From NCBI GenBank assembly GCA_964480915.1, contig CAYZRS010000002.1, forward strand, positions 62,001 to 126,000: a DNA stretch of 64,000 nucleotides, given 5' to 3'. The DNA is from CAWGCE01 sp964480915. Its GTDB lineage: Bacteria > Planctomycetota > Planctomycetia > Pirellulales > Pirellulaceae. The notes under the pieces are model-generated. The model made no database searches. It was not told the DNA's origin and saw only the letters and a program-made list of their open reading frames with translations. The first letter of the stretch is position 1. Every line of letters begins with the position of its first letter. This document shows, one piece after another, positions 26,501 to 35,120 of the stretch. A program made the translations under genes and the position numbers.

Positions 26501-28333
26501 AGCCAAGAAAAGAAGTTGATGTATATCGGTCAAAAGACGATTGGCCGCTACGGTTGCTACGCTTGCCATGACATTCCAGGGTTCGAGGATGCGAAGCCGA
26601 TTGGTGCAGCGCTCGCCGAATGGGGTCGCAAGGAATCGTCGAAGTTGGCGTTTGAACACGTCCTCGAGTATTTGCACTCGGGTGGGCACGGAGCGCATGG
26701 TGGGCACGGGGCGCATGACTCGGCCGGTCACGACGCACACGCGGAAGTCGCCAGTCACGACGCACATGGCGAGGATCATGGTGACGGCCACGATTCGATG
26801 TCGGGAGCACACGCGGGCGAAGAATTCGACGAGTCGTTTTACATGGGCCAATTGGCTCACGGTGATCGTTCTGGATTCATTTGGCAGAAGTTGAAAGAGC
26901 CTCGCAGCTACGACTATCACAAGGTTGCGAACAAAAAGTACACCGACCGCTTGCGAATGCCGCTCTTCCCGCTGGGGCCAGAGAAGCGTGAGTCGGTTGT
27001 GACGTTTGTGCTCGGTCTGGTCGCCGATCCGCCGGCCGAAGAGTTCGTCTATCAGGGCGATCCGCGGCGCAAGGCGATTTCGGAGGGGCTGGCAGTCATT
27101 CAGAAATACAACTGTGCCGGTTGCCACATGCTCGAGGGTGAGAAGTGGGACCTCGAGTTTTCTCCGGGCGAATTGGATGGTCAGCCTGAAGTTGCCGATT
27201 TCGACTACGTGCTGGCCGAGGCGACCGCGAGTCAGTTAGCCGCGAGCGCCAATCCCGACAAGCGGCGAGGCGTTTTGCATGCACATCTGCATGGAATGCC
27301 GAGTGTTGACAAAGATGGCGTGCAGATCATTCTCGACGAAGAAGGGGACCCGATCGAAGAGGACGAGGACTACGATCTGAGCACCTTGCTCTACTCGTTC
27401 GACATTTGGTCGCCGACAACGATTGATGGGCAGATGTTCCAGGTTGGCGTGAAGCCTATGGAAGTTGCTGCTTCGACCATCCATGCGAAACATCCGACCG
27501 TCGGTGGCGATTTGGCCAAATGGTTATTGCCGCGAGTGATCGAGCTGGAAAAGCAGGACAATCCTGCTGCGGATGGCACGACCGCTTGGGGTTGGTTGCC
27601 ACCTCCGCTGATGGGTGAAGGACGCAAGGTACAACCAGGTTGGTTGCACAGTTTCTTGCTCGATCCGTACCCGATTCGTCCTGCAGTTTTCCTCAGGATG
27701 CCTCGATTCAACATGTCGCCCGACGAAGCCACGAAGTTGGTGAACTACTTCGCTGCGAAAGACGGTGTCGATTTCCCGTTTGAGTATTCACCACGGACTC
27801 GTCCGTCTCACCTGGCTGCGGAACAAGAAGCGTTCGCCGAGAAAGCAGGCGGCAAGAACCGACTCGACGAGGCGATGAACATTGTGACCAGTACTCAGTA
27901 TTGCGTGCAGTGCCATCTGATTGGTGACTATAAGCCGGAAGGAAGTCCACGAGCGCTCGCTCCCGATCTTGACATGGTTCAACATCGTTTGCGGCCAGAA
28001 TACGTACGTGACTGGATCGCCAATCCCAAGCGGATTTTGCCTTACACCTCGATGCCAGTGAATATTGTCTTCGACCCGAACAGTGAAACGCTGGGCGGCG
28101 TGGAGCAGGATCTGTTTACCGGGACCAGCTTGGAACAAGTGGACGCGTTAGTCGACCTGTTAATGAACTACGGTGAATACAGCGTTCAGAAGAACAGCGT
28201 CGCCGGAAAAGTGAAGAAGGCGGCACCCGCAGCGGCACCACCTGCTGCCGCGGAAGAAGACAAACCGAAAGCGGCCGCGGCGAACGATCGTCGCCCGCAA
28301 AGATCGGCAAGAGCCGGGCGAGGACGGAATTAG
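23519..28333 (+). CDS. giant octaheme cytochrome c of bc complex
   Basis: 1604 residues with eight CxxCH haem sites: CTTCH 385, CTSCH 548, CLKCH 603, CYGCH 639, CLACH 843, CYACH 1013, CAGCH 1199 and CVQCH 1462. An N-terminal membrane helix (about 12-32) is followed by a long coiled-coil region (about 35-330) rich in Glu/Lys/Ala. A PDZ-like segment lies at about 435-525 (LQVGDVVEYVGN and DWGEEVTLTIRRG). A striking His-rich stretch occupies about 1055-1105. The C-terminus is a Lys/Ala/Pro tail. The haem domain is periplasmic by inference from c-type haem attachment. As the fourth gene after Rieske, b6 and subunit IV it probably replaces cytochrome c1 or f, passing electrons to the cupredoxin-like proteins encoded next. 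Each haem motif was read directly; the ligand-spacing geometry was not modelled. Confidence 0.88.
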   Translation: MPATEQTWYNQKLLHVVFGLTSVLLLISTVWMFAADEKREWKGYQRQFRSAEERLTQWRIAEVQSATYEEQLAGLNAKLLAARSEAPDPALYQAFKSEVEADAGRLGIAPYSFDKLDATFAELNEFSGKIAESGQSITAALAEENTAKASLGEAKAALAALVDPDRATRKAAEKMVAAAEEAVETASEAVTTARQATDAISDDMVSLRDAKFLSPLKGLLKRSKDREIELSRQRKFKSADNDAAKAQLGLAVRDGRTQAEMDEIQGRIDAINNDEGGLKDLSLQRQEATAHRKRLQDILGLMQVDEVAVDAEIAALTESKVRLETSLVEKEVAYFTSRPPFIGKKWLELPILNAFNSPLKIDNLWTDNLTLANGSFGQVRRFDRCTTCHKGIDKTSPGTADKPLYLEEQIVRFAIQTPTDEPANEDGSKPGLRSIYGFSVAGHGLIDGNDAAVNLVDAQSLAATARIVEAHSGDVVVGLQVGDVVEYVGNDKVLSPGDVEQFLIDGVDWGEEVTLTIRRGMPHPFTSHPRLDLFVGSLSPHSLATFGCTSCHEGQGSATAFGFASHTPNDPKQAEQWSSELGWFNNHHWIFPMYPKRFAESSCLKCHHDVTELEPSAKFAEAPAPTVVEGHAMIQSYGCYGCHEINGYNGPDKRIGPDMRLEPNYFAAAGAIKADPGFADFDARTQTLAASLIAAPEDRQTRHQLRDVLLADARSESPKLTSYSHKMASVLDDLETPGTYRKVGPSLRFVDRKLDPAFMYDWIREPKNFRPSTKMPQFFGLWDHLSPDEIHGTEKLERVEILSTVVYLLNKSKEQPFDYLEPAAGCEPASAERGKETFEVRGCLACHQHDEFPHVDSDQGPNLSGLGDKFASAPDAKNWLYSWVKQPTHYHARTKMPDLYLDPIETADGKLVDPVADIVEYLMSNKTGWQPSEESKTGLTVEPAVLDELVLEYMTAAFPQRLAVKYMAEGIPAEVAVTLKGAESVLVGDGGSGLSQEKKLMYIGQKTIGRYGCYACHDIPGFEDAKPIGAALAEWGRKESSKLAFEHVLEYLHSGGHGAHGGHGAHDSAGHDAHAEVASHDAHGEDHGDGHDSMSGAHAGEEFDESFYMGQLAHGDRSGFIWQKLKEPRSYDYHKVANKKYTDRLRMPLFPLGPEKRESVVTFVLGLVADPPAEEFVYQGDPRRKAISEGLAVIQKYNCAGCHMLEGEKWDLEFSPGELDGQPEVADFDYVLAEATASQLAASANPDKRRGVLHAHLHGMPSVDKDGVQIILDEEGDPIEEDEDYDLSTLLYSFDIWSPTTIDGQMFQVGVKPMEVAASTIHAKHPTVGGDLAKWLLPRVIELEKQDNPAADGTTAWGWLPPPLMGEGRKVQPGWLHSFLLDPYPIRPAVFLRMPRFNMSPDEATKLVNYFAAKDGVDFPFEYSPRTRPSHLAAEQEAFAEKAGGKNRLDEAMNIVTSTQYCVQCHLIGDYKPEGSPRALAPDLDMVQHRLRPEYVRDWIANPKRILPYTSMPVNIVFDPNSETLGGVEQDLFTGTSLEQVDALVDLLMNYGEYSVQKNSVAGKVKKAAPAAAPPAAAEEDKPKAAAANDRRPQRSARAGRGRN

Positions 28334-28430
28334 CGTGCCAGAAAGACTTTCCTGACGTCTCAGACGACAGGGGACGCGGCCCGCCTATACTGACCTGGCG
28401 CTTTCCATCTTCTTACCAAGGAGTTTTATC

Positions 28431-29210
28431 ATGCATATCAGAATCGTTCTTCTCGCCGTGTTGGCCATGGCTGTCGCGTCGCCGATCGCCAACGCCGAAG
28501 AGTGGGGCAATCTTAGTGGTACGTTTGTCTACGGCGGTGATGCTCCTGCGGAAAAGCTGCTTTCGGCGACGAAAGATCAAGAGGTGTGTGGCAAGGAGAA
28601 GCTGGTCAACGAGGCATTGCTCGTCAACTCGACGAACAAAGGAATTGCCAATGTGGTCGGCTACCTCTATTTGAAGAAGAAGGAGACGGCTCCAGTCCAC
28701 GAGAGCTACGCTGAAACGGAAAAAACGGAAGTCACGTTGGACAACATCGCTTGCCGTTTTGATCCTCACGTAACCGCCATGCGAACGACTCAGACGTTAG
28801 TGATTGGCAACCAAGACTCGGTTGGCCATAACACGAAGATTGATGCCGCCAAGAACCCCGCGATCAATGACATTGTTCCGGCCAACGGGACAACCAAGAA
28901 AACGTTTTCGGAAGCGGAACGATTGCCGATCCGTGTCAGCTGTAGCGTTCACCCGTGGATGACTGGTTGGTTGCTGGTGAAGGACAACCCATACTTCGCG
29001 GTTTCCGATACAGATGGCAAATTCGAGATCAAGAACTTGCCGGTTGGAAAGTGGACCTTCCAGTTTTGGCACGAAGGGCCGGGCTACATCAAGGAAGTCA
29101 AAAAAGGTGGTGCGGACGAAACGTGGAAGAAAGGTCGAGTCGAATTCGAAATCAAGGCTGGCGACAACGACTTGGGTGAGATTGAAATTCCCGCTTCGAT
29201 TTTTGAATAG
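28431..29210 (+). CDS. periplasmic cupredoxin-like protein
   Basis: 259 residues with a signal peptide (cleavage after ANA near 22). A copper-site pattern is visible: His133 in SVGHNTK, then Cys171, His174 and Met177 in CSVHPWM, matching the His-Cys-His-Met order of type I copper proteins. The C-terminal third (DTDGKFEIKNLPVG and following) looks like a carboxypeptidase-regulatory or transthyretin-like beta-domain. It is the first of two tandem paralogues and lies between the octaheme cytochrome and the diheme lipoprotein. A mobile electron carrier between the bc complex and the oxidase is the natural reading. An alternative is a methylamine-utilisation-type copper protein. GGAG precedes the ATG. 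Confidence 0.75.
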   Translation: MHIRIVLLAVLAMAVASPIANAEEWGNLSGTFVYGGDAPAEKLLSATKDQEVCGKEKLVNEALLVNSTNKGIANVVGYLYLKKKETAPVHESYAETEKTEVTLDNIACRFDPHVTAMRTTQTLVIGNQDSVGHNTKIDAAKNPAINDIVPANGTTKKTFSEAERLPIRVSCSVHPWMTGWLLVKDNPYFAVSDTDGKFEIKNLPVGKWTFQFWHEGPGYIKEVKKGGADETWKKGRVEFEIKAGDNDLGEIEIPASIFE

Positions 29211-29213
29211 AAC

Positions 29214-30164
29214 ATGACAGAAAGAAGTCAGATGACTCGCGTGCAAAACGACTGGACAGTGATCGGCTTGATCGTGTGTGCTCTTGTTAGCATTTCACTT
29301 TGTGGTTGTGGGCGGACTTCGGTGGCCAGCATTCCACCGAACATGGACCGCGTCGAAGCCCTGCGCGACTCGATGGGTGGTGGTGCAGCGGCGGGAGTGG
29401 ACGATGGCGGTGTTGCCGGTGGTGGGGCTCAACCGACCGGTTGGGCAACGCTTAAAGGCAAGTTTCGTATTACCGGCACGGCGCCGACTCGCTTGGCAAT
29501 GAACGTCAGTAAGGATACCGATGTCTGTGCGCCGGGCGGCAAACAGCAGCTAAGCGAGGAAGTCATCATCGGGCCGGACAATGGGATCAAGAATGTTGTC
29601 GTTTTCTTGTCCCAATCGATTCCTGCCGAAGAGCCGTGGTCGCACCCCGACATGGCACCTGGGAAATCGGATGAAGTCTTGTTTGATCAAAAGGAGTGTG
29701 TCTTCTTGTCACACGTCCTACCGATGCAAACTTCCCAGAAATTAAAAATCCTCAATAGCGATTCGGTTGGCCATAACACGAAGCTCTCACCAAAGAAGAA
29801 CCAAGGTTTTGATCGTACGGTCGCTGCCGGTGGTACAGCGTTCTACGAACCGACGAAGGAAGAGCCATCGCCGTTTTCCGTGGTTTGCGCCGTGCACCCG
29901 TGGATGAACGCTCACGTTATGATTCGTGACAACTCCTATGTGGCGGTGACGGACGATGATGGTTCGTTTGAAATTCCGAATCTCCCGGCGGGGGTTGAGC
30001 TCGAGTTTCGTGTCTGGCAGGAGAAGATCAAGTTCTTAAGCGATGTCTCGGTCAATGGGGAGTCGACATCGTGGAAGAAGGGTCGCGTCGTGATGAAGCT
30101 CGATCCGAGTGATCTTTCGAAGAATGAGTTGGACGTCGTCGTCGACGGCGCTGTGTTTAACTAA
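29214..30164 (+). CDS. cupredoxin-like lipoprotein
   Basis: 316 residues, a paralogue of the preceding protein. The N-terminus has a membrane segment ending in SLCGC, which fits a lipobox with lipidation at Cys32, followed by a Gly-rich linker. The copper-site pattern is conserved: His187 in SVGHNTK, and Cys225, His228 and Met231 in CAVHPWM. The same C-terminal beta-domain follows. The start codon lies 3 bases after the previous stop; a second ATG at 29232 is an alternative start. Lipidation would hold this copy at a membrane, while the first copy should be soluble. It is part of the bc-cox cluster. Confidence 0.75.
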   Translation: MTERSQMTRVQNDWTVIGLIVCALVSISLCGCGRTSVASIPPNMDRVEALRDSMGGGAAAGVDDGGVAGGGAQPTGWATLKGKFRITGTAPTRLAMNVSKDTDVCAPGGKQQLSEEVIIGPDNGIKNVVVFLSQSIPAEEPWSHPDMAPGKSDEVLFDQKECVFLSHVLPMQTSQKLKILNSDSVGHNTKLSPKKNQGFDRTVAAGGTAFYEPTKEEPSPFSVVCAVHPWMNAHVMIRDNSYVAVTDDDGSFEIPNLPAGVELEFRVWQEKIKFLSDVSVNGESTSWKKGRVVMKLDPSDLSKNELDVVVDGAVFN

Positions 30165-30188
30165 CGCGTTTAAGATTTGACAAGTGTG

Positions 30189-31427
30189 ATGCAAAAACAA
30201 ATTCCATTGTCGATGCTCTTGCTGGTTGCCGCGGTCCTCGTGGGCTGCGACACGCCGATTGCCATGTATACGCTCGACGCCGTAAATATCCGCAAGCAAG
30301 AAAAAGCGTCTGAGGAATTCACGCCGGAACAAAAGCAGGATGTCACCGACATTCTAACCGCCATGTTCGGTACCCCTGACGATCCCCATTTGCCGGCAGT
30401 GGATGGCATGGACGAGCTGATCGATATCGACAATCTTCGCCTGGCGGCGGGCCCCGTCGGCAGGGACCGTTCGCAGCGGCCGCATGGCCTTTATCGCGAA
30501 CATTGCGTGCATTGCCACGGTACCAATGGAGACGGGCGCGGTCCAACGGCCGCTTTCCTGAATCCCTATCCGCGGGACTACCGCATGGGTGTTTTCAAAT
30601 TCAAGTCGACTCCGAAGGGAGCTCGCCCCACGCATGATGACTTGCGGCGACTGTTGCTCAATGGCGTCGCCGGTACCGCCATGCCTTCGTTCAAACTGTT
30701 GCCGGAAAGCGAAGTCGAATCGCTGGTGGATTACGTAAAGTATTTAAGTCTTCGTGGGGAAGTCGAACGCCGCTTGTATGAAGAGATGGCAATTGAACTC
30801 GACGCAGGAGAACGGCTGCTGGACGATGAGGACTTGGCGTCCGCGAACGAATTTCTTGTCGAAGATGTCCTCGCGGACGTGGTTGAGAAATGGAACGAGG
30901 CTGAATCGCAGGCATCGACTGTTCCTCAGCGACCCAATTGGACCGGCGAAGAAAAGCTGGCTTCGATCGCTCGTGGGAAACAGTTGTTCTACGGTGCTGT
31001 CGCGAATTGCGTGAAGTGTCATGGCGAAAGCCAGTTAGGCGATGGTGAGAAAACCGACTACGACGATTGGACGAAAGACTTCCACGATTGGACGAAGCCC
31101 ATCGAAGCGGACAAGAAAGCAGAGCTCCTGGCCGAGCTTTCAAGCCTGGGCGGTTTAGAACCGCGAAATATCATCCCGCGAAACCTACGCAGCGGAATCT
31201 ATCGTGGCGGCCGTCGCCCGGTCGATGTCTATTGGCGAATTCTGAATGGGATCGATGGTTCCCCGATGCCCGCGGCAATGTTGAAAGCGCCAGATGCGGC
31301 TCCGGACGACAAAGGCCTCACATCGGATGACATTTGGCACATCGTCGATTATGTGCTCTCACTACCTTACGAAAACATGGCCACGACCGGCGAAGACGAA
31401 CCTGTCTACGCTCGGTTGCGGCAATAA
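30189..31427 (+). CDS. diheme cytochrome c lipoprotein
   Basis: 412 residues. A signal segment ends in LVGC, with lipidation likely at Cys20. Two class I-type haem sites, CVHCH at 106 and CVKCH at 274, each sit in a domain of about 100 residues, and each has a Met-bearing loop later (GTAMPSFK and GSPMPAAM) that can give the sixth haem ligand. It is probably a membrane-tethered carrier feeding the oxidase encoded next. ATG 30189 is chosen over a TTG 12 bases upstream. It ends 22 bp before coxB. Confidence 0.88.
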   Translation: MQKQIPLSMLLLVAAVLVGCDTPIAMYTLDAVNIRKQEKASEEFTPEQKQDVTDILTAMFGTPDDPHLPAVDGMDELIDIDNLRLAAGPVGRDRSQRPHGLYREHCVHCHGTNGDGRGPTAAFLNPYPRDYRMGVFKFKSTPKGARPTHDDLRRLLLNGVAGTAMPSFKLLPESEVESLVDYVKYLSLRGEVERRLYEEMAIELDAGERLLDDEDLASANEFLVEDVLADVVEKWNEAESQASTVPQRPNWTGEEKLASIARGKQLFYGAVANCVKCHGESQLGDGEKTDYDDWTKDFHDWTKPIEADKKAELLAELSSLGGLEPRNIIPRNLRSGIYRGGRRPVDVYWRILNGIDGSPMPAAMLKAPDAAPDDKGLTSDDIWHIVDYVLSLPYENMATTGEDEPVYARLRQ

Positions 31428-31449
31428 CTGACGAAACTGGAGATTCGAA

Positions 31450-32265
31450 GTGGGACGATTATGGAGCCTACTGTTTTTGCTGGTCCCTATTTTGGGAGTC
31501 GCTGTCTTTGCGCTGGCAGTTGGTGGCGTGTGGCCCTTTGAGAACCACTGGTTCCCCGAGGACATTTCGAAGGAAGGGCATATCATCGATGGGCTCTTTA
31601 ACTTCATCATGTACCTCACCGGGGCGATCTTTATCGGTACCGGGTTGGCGCTGTTTTGGTTCATGTGGAAGTACGACGCCGAACGAAACACGGACGACGT
31701 CAAGTTCATGCATGGTAGCCACACACTCGAAGTCATTTGGTCGATCTTGCCAGCGGCGACGTTGCTGTTCATTGCGATCTACCAAATGGATACGTGGGCT
31801 GGTGCCAAGACCGATCGTCCTGATCTTTTGCCGGGGCCTGACCAAATCGTCGGTACGGCCGATGACTCGGCGACGGTCGAAGTCACGGGACGTCAGTTTG
31901 AATGGCGAATCCGTTACGCAGGTGGCGACGGCACGTTGGGGACCCCCGACGATATATTCACGGTGAACGATTTGTGGCTACCGGTTGACGAGAAAGCCAC
32001 GATCGCGATCAAGAGCATGGATGTTCTCCACAGTTTCTTTATTCCCAACGTCCGCGTGAAACACGACGTGGTTCCGGGGATGAAACAATACGTTTGGTTC
32101 ACTCCTGTGAAGACGGGCACTTACGATATCGTCTGTGCCGAGCTTTGCGGGTGGGGGCATTACAAGATGAAGGGTCGCATGACGATTGCGTCTCGATCCG
32201 ACTACGAAGCTTGGCTGCAAAAAACTGCAGAAGAACAGAATCAAGCTGTATTCGCCGCCAAGTAG
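31450..32265 (+). CDS. coxB: cytochrome c oxidase subunit II
   Basis: 271 residues. Two N-terminal membrane helices precede a periplasmic cupredoxin domain. The CuA site is complete: C229, E231, C233, H237 and M240 in CAELCGWGHYKM, with the upstream His in MDVLHSFF. It accepts electrons from the carrier proteins and passes them to subunit I. The start is GTG 31450, supported by GGAG ten bases before it; no ATG in this frame is suitably placed. There is no fused cytochrome c domain, unlike some oxidases, which fits the separate diheme lipoprotein next door. Confidence 0.95.
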   Translation: MGRLWSLLFLLVPILGVAVFALAVGGVWPFENHWFPEDISKEGHIIDGLFNFIMYLTGAIFIGTGLALFWFMWKYDAERNTDDVKFMHGSHTLEVIWSILPAATLLFIAIYQMDTWAGAKTDRPDLLPGPDQIVGTADDSATVEVTGRQFEWRIRYAGGDGTLGTPDDIFTVNDLWLPVDEKATIAIKSMDVLHSFFIPNVRVKHDVVPGMKQYVWFTPVKTGTYDIVCAELCGWGHYKMKGRMTIASRSDYEAWLQKTAEEQNQAVFAAK

Positions 32266-32274
32266 GAGCATCAA

Positions 32275-34080
32275 ATGAGTAGCGTTCCAGCAGATAGTCA
32301 TGTCCATACCGATGGGCATAGTAAGAGTGGCGGCTTCTCGAAATTTATTTCGACGTACGTCTTCTCGCTCGATCATAAAGTCATCGGGTTGCAGTTTCTA
32401 TTCTCAACCCTGATCTGGTTTTTCATCGGTGGGATGTTGGCGCTGGGGATCCGTTGGCAATTGGCTTGGCCATGGTCGGACATGCCGATCATTGGGCGGA
32501 TGCTGTTCTCGGCCGAGGGGGGACAGATCTCGCCCGAGTTCTACACGATGCTCTTTACCATGCACGCGACGGTGATGATCTTCTTCGTGATTATCCCGAT
32601 CCTGGCCGGCGCTTTTGGGAACTTTCTCATTCCGCTGATGATCGGTGCGGATGACATGGCGTTCCCGACGCTCAACATGCTCAGTTACTGGTTCATGTGG
32701 CCAGCCTTCATCTGCATCGGCGGCAGCTTTTTCGCGCCGGGTAATGGTGCGTCGTCCGGCTGGACTTCTTACCCGCCGCTTTCCGCCATGACGGAGGCCG
32801 CACCGGGTAGCGGTTTAGCTCAAACACTCTGGCTGACAGGCGTGACGCTGGTCGGGATCTCGTCAATGATGGGGTCGGTCAATTACCTGACGACCATTAT
32901 CCAAATGCGAGCTCCCGGAATGACGATGTTCCGTTTGCCGCTAACGATTTGGGCGATGTTCATCACGGCGATCTTGCAAGCTTTCGCCTTGCCTGTTTTG
33001 ACAGCTGCGGGCGTGATGCAAATCACGGATCGAGTGATCGGTACGGGTTTCTTCCTGCCAGAAGGATTGATCGTGAACAACTCGGACCCGGCGACCGGTG
33101 GTGGTCAGCCACTGCTGTGGCAGCATCTGTTCTGGTTCTATTCGCATCCGGCGGTCTACATCATGATTCTGCCGGCCATGGGTATGGTCTCGGACATTAT
33201 TAGCTGCTTCGCCAGGAAGCCGGTCTTTGGTTACAAACCGATGGTTTATTCGATCTCGGCCATTGCCGGATTAGGATTCATCGTTTGGGGTCACCATATG
33301 TTCGTATCTGGAATGAATCCCTATCTCGGCATGACATTCATGGTTTCGACGATGATGATCGCTCTACCGAGCGCCGTGAAAACCTTCAATTGGTTGGGCA
33401 CGCTGTGGGGCGGTAAGATCCAGTACACGACTGCCATGCTGTATGCGATTTCGTTTGTCTCGATGTTTGTCATCGGCGGTTTGTCGGGCATCTTCATGGC
33501 GGCGACTCCGGTCGATATTTTCATTCACGATACGTATTTCATCGTGGCTCACTTCCATTACGTGCTCTTTGCGGGTACCGCGATGGCCGTGTTCGGGGCG
33601 ATCTACTTCTGGTACCCGAAGATGTTTGGCCGCTTAATGAACGAGTTTTGGGGCAAGGTGCATTTCTTCCTGACGTTTGTCTTCTTGAATGGCACCTTCT
33701 TCACGATGCACATTTTGGGTGCGGTCGGTTTCCCAAGACGATTGGCCGATCCATATCATTACGAAACATTCCGCCAATTGCAGCCGCTCAACCAATTCAT
33801 GAGCATTTGTGCGATCGGGATGGTGGCGGTCCAAGTGATCTTCGCCATCAATTTCATCGGTAGCATGTTCTTTGGTAAGCGTGCGGGTCGTAATCCTTGG
33901 GGTGCGAATACACTTGAATGGACCGCGCCGAGTCCCCCAGGGCACGGTAACTTCGATTTCCAGCCTGTCGTTTACCGTGGTCCGTACGAGTACGGTGATC
34001 CGGAATCGGATGAAGACTTTTACCTGCAAACCACTCCGCCGCCAGCTGGGAAATCGGCCGAGAAAACCGAGAGTCATTAG
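32275..34080 (+). CDS. coxA: cytochrome c oxidase subunit I, A2-type
   Basis: 601-residue catalytic subunit with the haem a and haem a3-CuB centre in twelve membrane helices. HHMF and the helix-X HFHYV supply haem/CuB ligands. Around residue 289 the sequence is YSHPAVY, where canonical A1 oxidases have a Glu one turn before the CuB His. A Tyr-Ser pair in this place is the hallmark of the A2 subtype. The protein reduces oxygen and pumps protons. It begins 9 bp after coxB with AGGAG upstream. The N-terminus is rich in His (HVHTDGH), a feature shared with other proteins of the cluster. Confidence 0.96.
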   Translation: MSSVPADSHVHTDGHSKSGGFSKFISTYVFSLDHKVIGLQFLFSTLIWFFIGGMLALGIRWQLAWPWSDMPIIGRMLFSAEGGQISPEFYTMLFTMHATVMIFFVIIPILAGAFGNFLIPLMIGADDMAFPTLNMLSYWFMWPAFICIGGSFFAPGNGASSGWTSYPPLSAMTEAAPGSGLAQTLWLTGVTLVGISSMMGSVNYLTTIIQMRAPGMTMFRLPLTIWAMFITAILQAFALPVLTAAGVMQITDRVIGTGFFLPEGLIVNNSDPATGGGQPLLWQHLFWFYSHPAVYIMILPAMGMVSDIISCFARKPVFGYKPMVYSISAIAGLGFIVWGHHMFVSGMNPYLGMTFMVSTMMIALPSAVKTFNWLGTLWGGKIQYTTAMLYAISFVSMFVIGGLSGIFMAATPVDIFIHDTYFIVAHFHYVLFAGTAMAVFGAIYFWYPKMFGRLMNEFWGKVHFFLTFVFLNGTFFTMHILGAVGFPRRLADPYHYETFRQLQPLNQFMSICAIGMVAVQVIFAINFIGSMFFGKRAGRNPWGANTLEWTAPSPPGHGNFDFQPVVYRGPYEYGDPESDEDFYLQTTPPPAGKSAEKTESH

Positions 34081-34091
34081 GAATACGAACG

Positions 34092-35120
34092 TTGAATTCG
34101 TCAATCGACCTCAAGCCGACTCATCAGTGGCCGCATCGCCTCGCGGTCATTTTGGCTTGCGCCACCTTCCCGTTGATTTGGGTTGGCGGGTTGGTGACGA
34201 CGTACGACGCGGGAATGGCCGTTCCCGATTGGCCTTCGACTTACGGATACAACCTGTTCCTCTATCCGCTTTCCACTTGGTTGGCCGCACCCTGGGACTT
34301 GTTTATCGAACATGGGCATCGTCTGTTGGGCGCTGCGGTGGGGATGATTGCCATCGCATTCCTGGTCGTGACGTGGCGCTACGATTCTCGCCCTTGGATG
34401 AAATGGGCCGCGGTGGGTGCGCTGTTGCTGGTGATTGTCCAAGGCGTTTTGGGAGGCCAGCGTGTCGTTCAAAACAGTCGTCAGATCGCGCAGATTCACG
34501 GTATCGTCGGACCGTTGTTCTTTACATTGACAGTCTTCCTGGCATTGGCGACTTCGCGTTGGTGGCAACGATCGTCGGAACGACTGAGTCTTGCCGGAGA
34601 TTACGTTGTATCGGCCTGGATGATTGCCGGGCTTTCGTTCCTACAACTTGTGTTGGGATCGAACTTGCGACATGTTGATTCGTTTATGAGTGCCGGTGCA
34701 TTTTCCGCATTTGTCGCTTTCCACATCGCCGTCGCTCTCATCTTGCTATGCATGATGGTTGCCGTTGGTGTTTCGGCGTTTCGTTCTTTCAAGGGCCGAC
34801 CCGTTATGGCTCGGTCAGCCATGCTTCTGAGCCTGCTGGCGCTAACCCAAGTCGGGCTCGGCGTTGGAACGTGGATCGTGAAATATGGTTGGCCGTCGAT
34901 CGTCGCTCGTTTCGGCGTTGAAGCAAACGTTGTTGTGCAGGTGGAGAGTTTGGCTCAAGCCATGGTCACGACGGCCCACGTTGCTTGCGGCGCGTTGATT
35001 CTGGCCTTTTCTTTCGCTTGGGTTGCTCGGGTGAGTCGGCTTGCCCAGGCGCAGCCATCACACGAAATCACTGGTTCGACATCGAGCGCGGGCGAATTGG
35101 CCGCGGGAGGTGCCGTATGA
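34092..35120 (+). CDS. ctaA: heme A synthase
   Basis: 342-residue membrane protein of the COX15/CtaA family, which oxidises haem O to haem A for the oxidase. Characteristic GGLVTTYDAGMAVPDWP near residue 32 and EHGHRLLG carry conserved Glu/His residues. Eight membrane helices are expected and visible. The start is TTG 34092, with AGGA about nine bases upstream and eleven bases after the coxA stop. The stop overlaps ctaB as ATGA. The neighbouring haem O synthase and oxidase genes leave little doubt about the role. Confidence 0.93.
   Translation: MNSSIDLKPTHQWPHRLAVILACATFPLIWVGGLVTTYDAGMAVPDWPSTYGYNLFLYPLSTWLAAPWDLFIEHGHRLLGAAVGMIAIAFLVVTWRYDSRPWMKWAAVGALLLVIVQGVLGGQRVVQNSRQIAQIHGIVGPLFFTLTVFLALATSRWWQRSSERLSLAGDYVVSAWMIAGLSFLQLVLGSNLRHVDSFMSAGAFSAFVAFHIAVALILLCMMVAVGVSAFRSFKGRPVMARSAMLLSLLALTQVGLGVGTWIVKYGWPSIVARFGVEANVVVQVESLAQAMVTTAHVACGALILAFSFAWVARVSRLAQAQPSHEITGSTSSAGELAAGGAV

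Noticed and set aside
26686..26830. sequencing artefact in the His-rich stretch
   Set aside because: The region stays in frame with varied codons and flanks a normal haem domain, so it is kept as part of the protein.
28353..28373. hairpin after the octaheme cytochrome gene
   Set aside because: CCTG-CGTCT pairing is interrupted and not followed by T, so it is not a convincing terminator; an mRNA-processing role cannot be supported.
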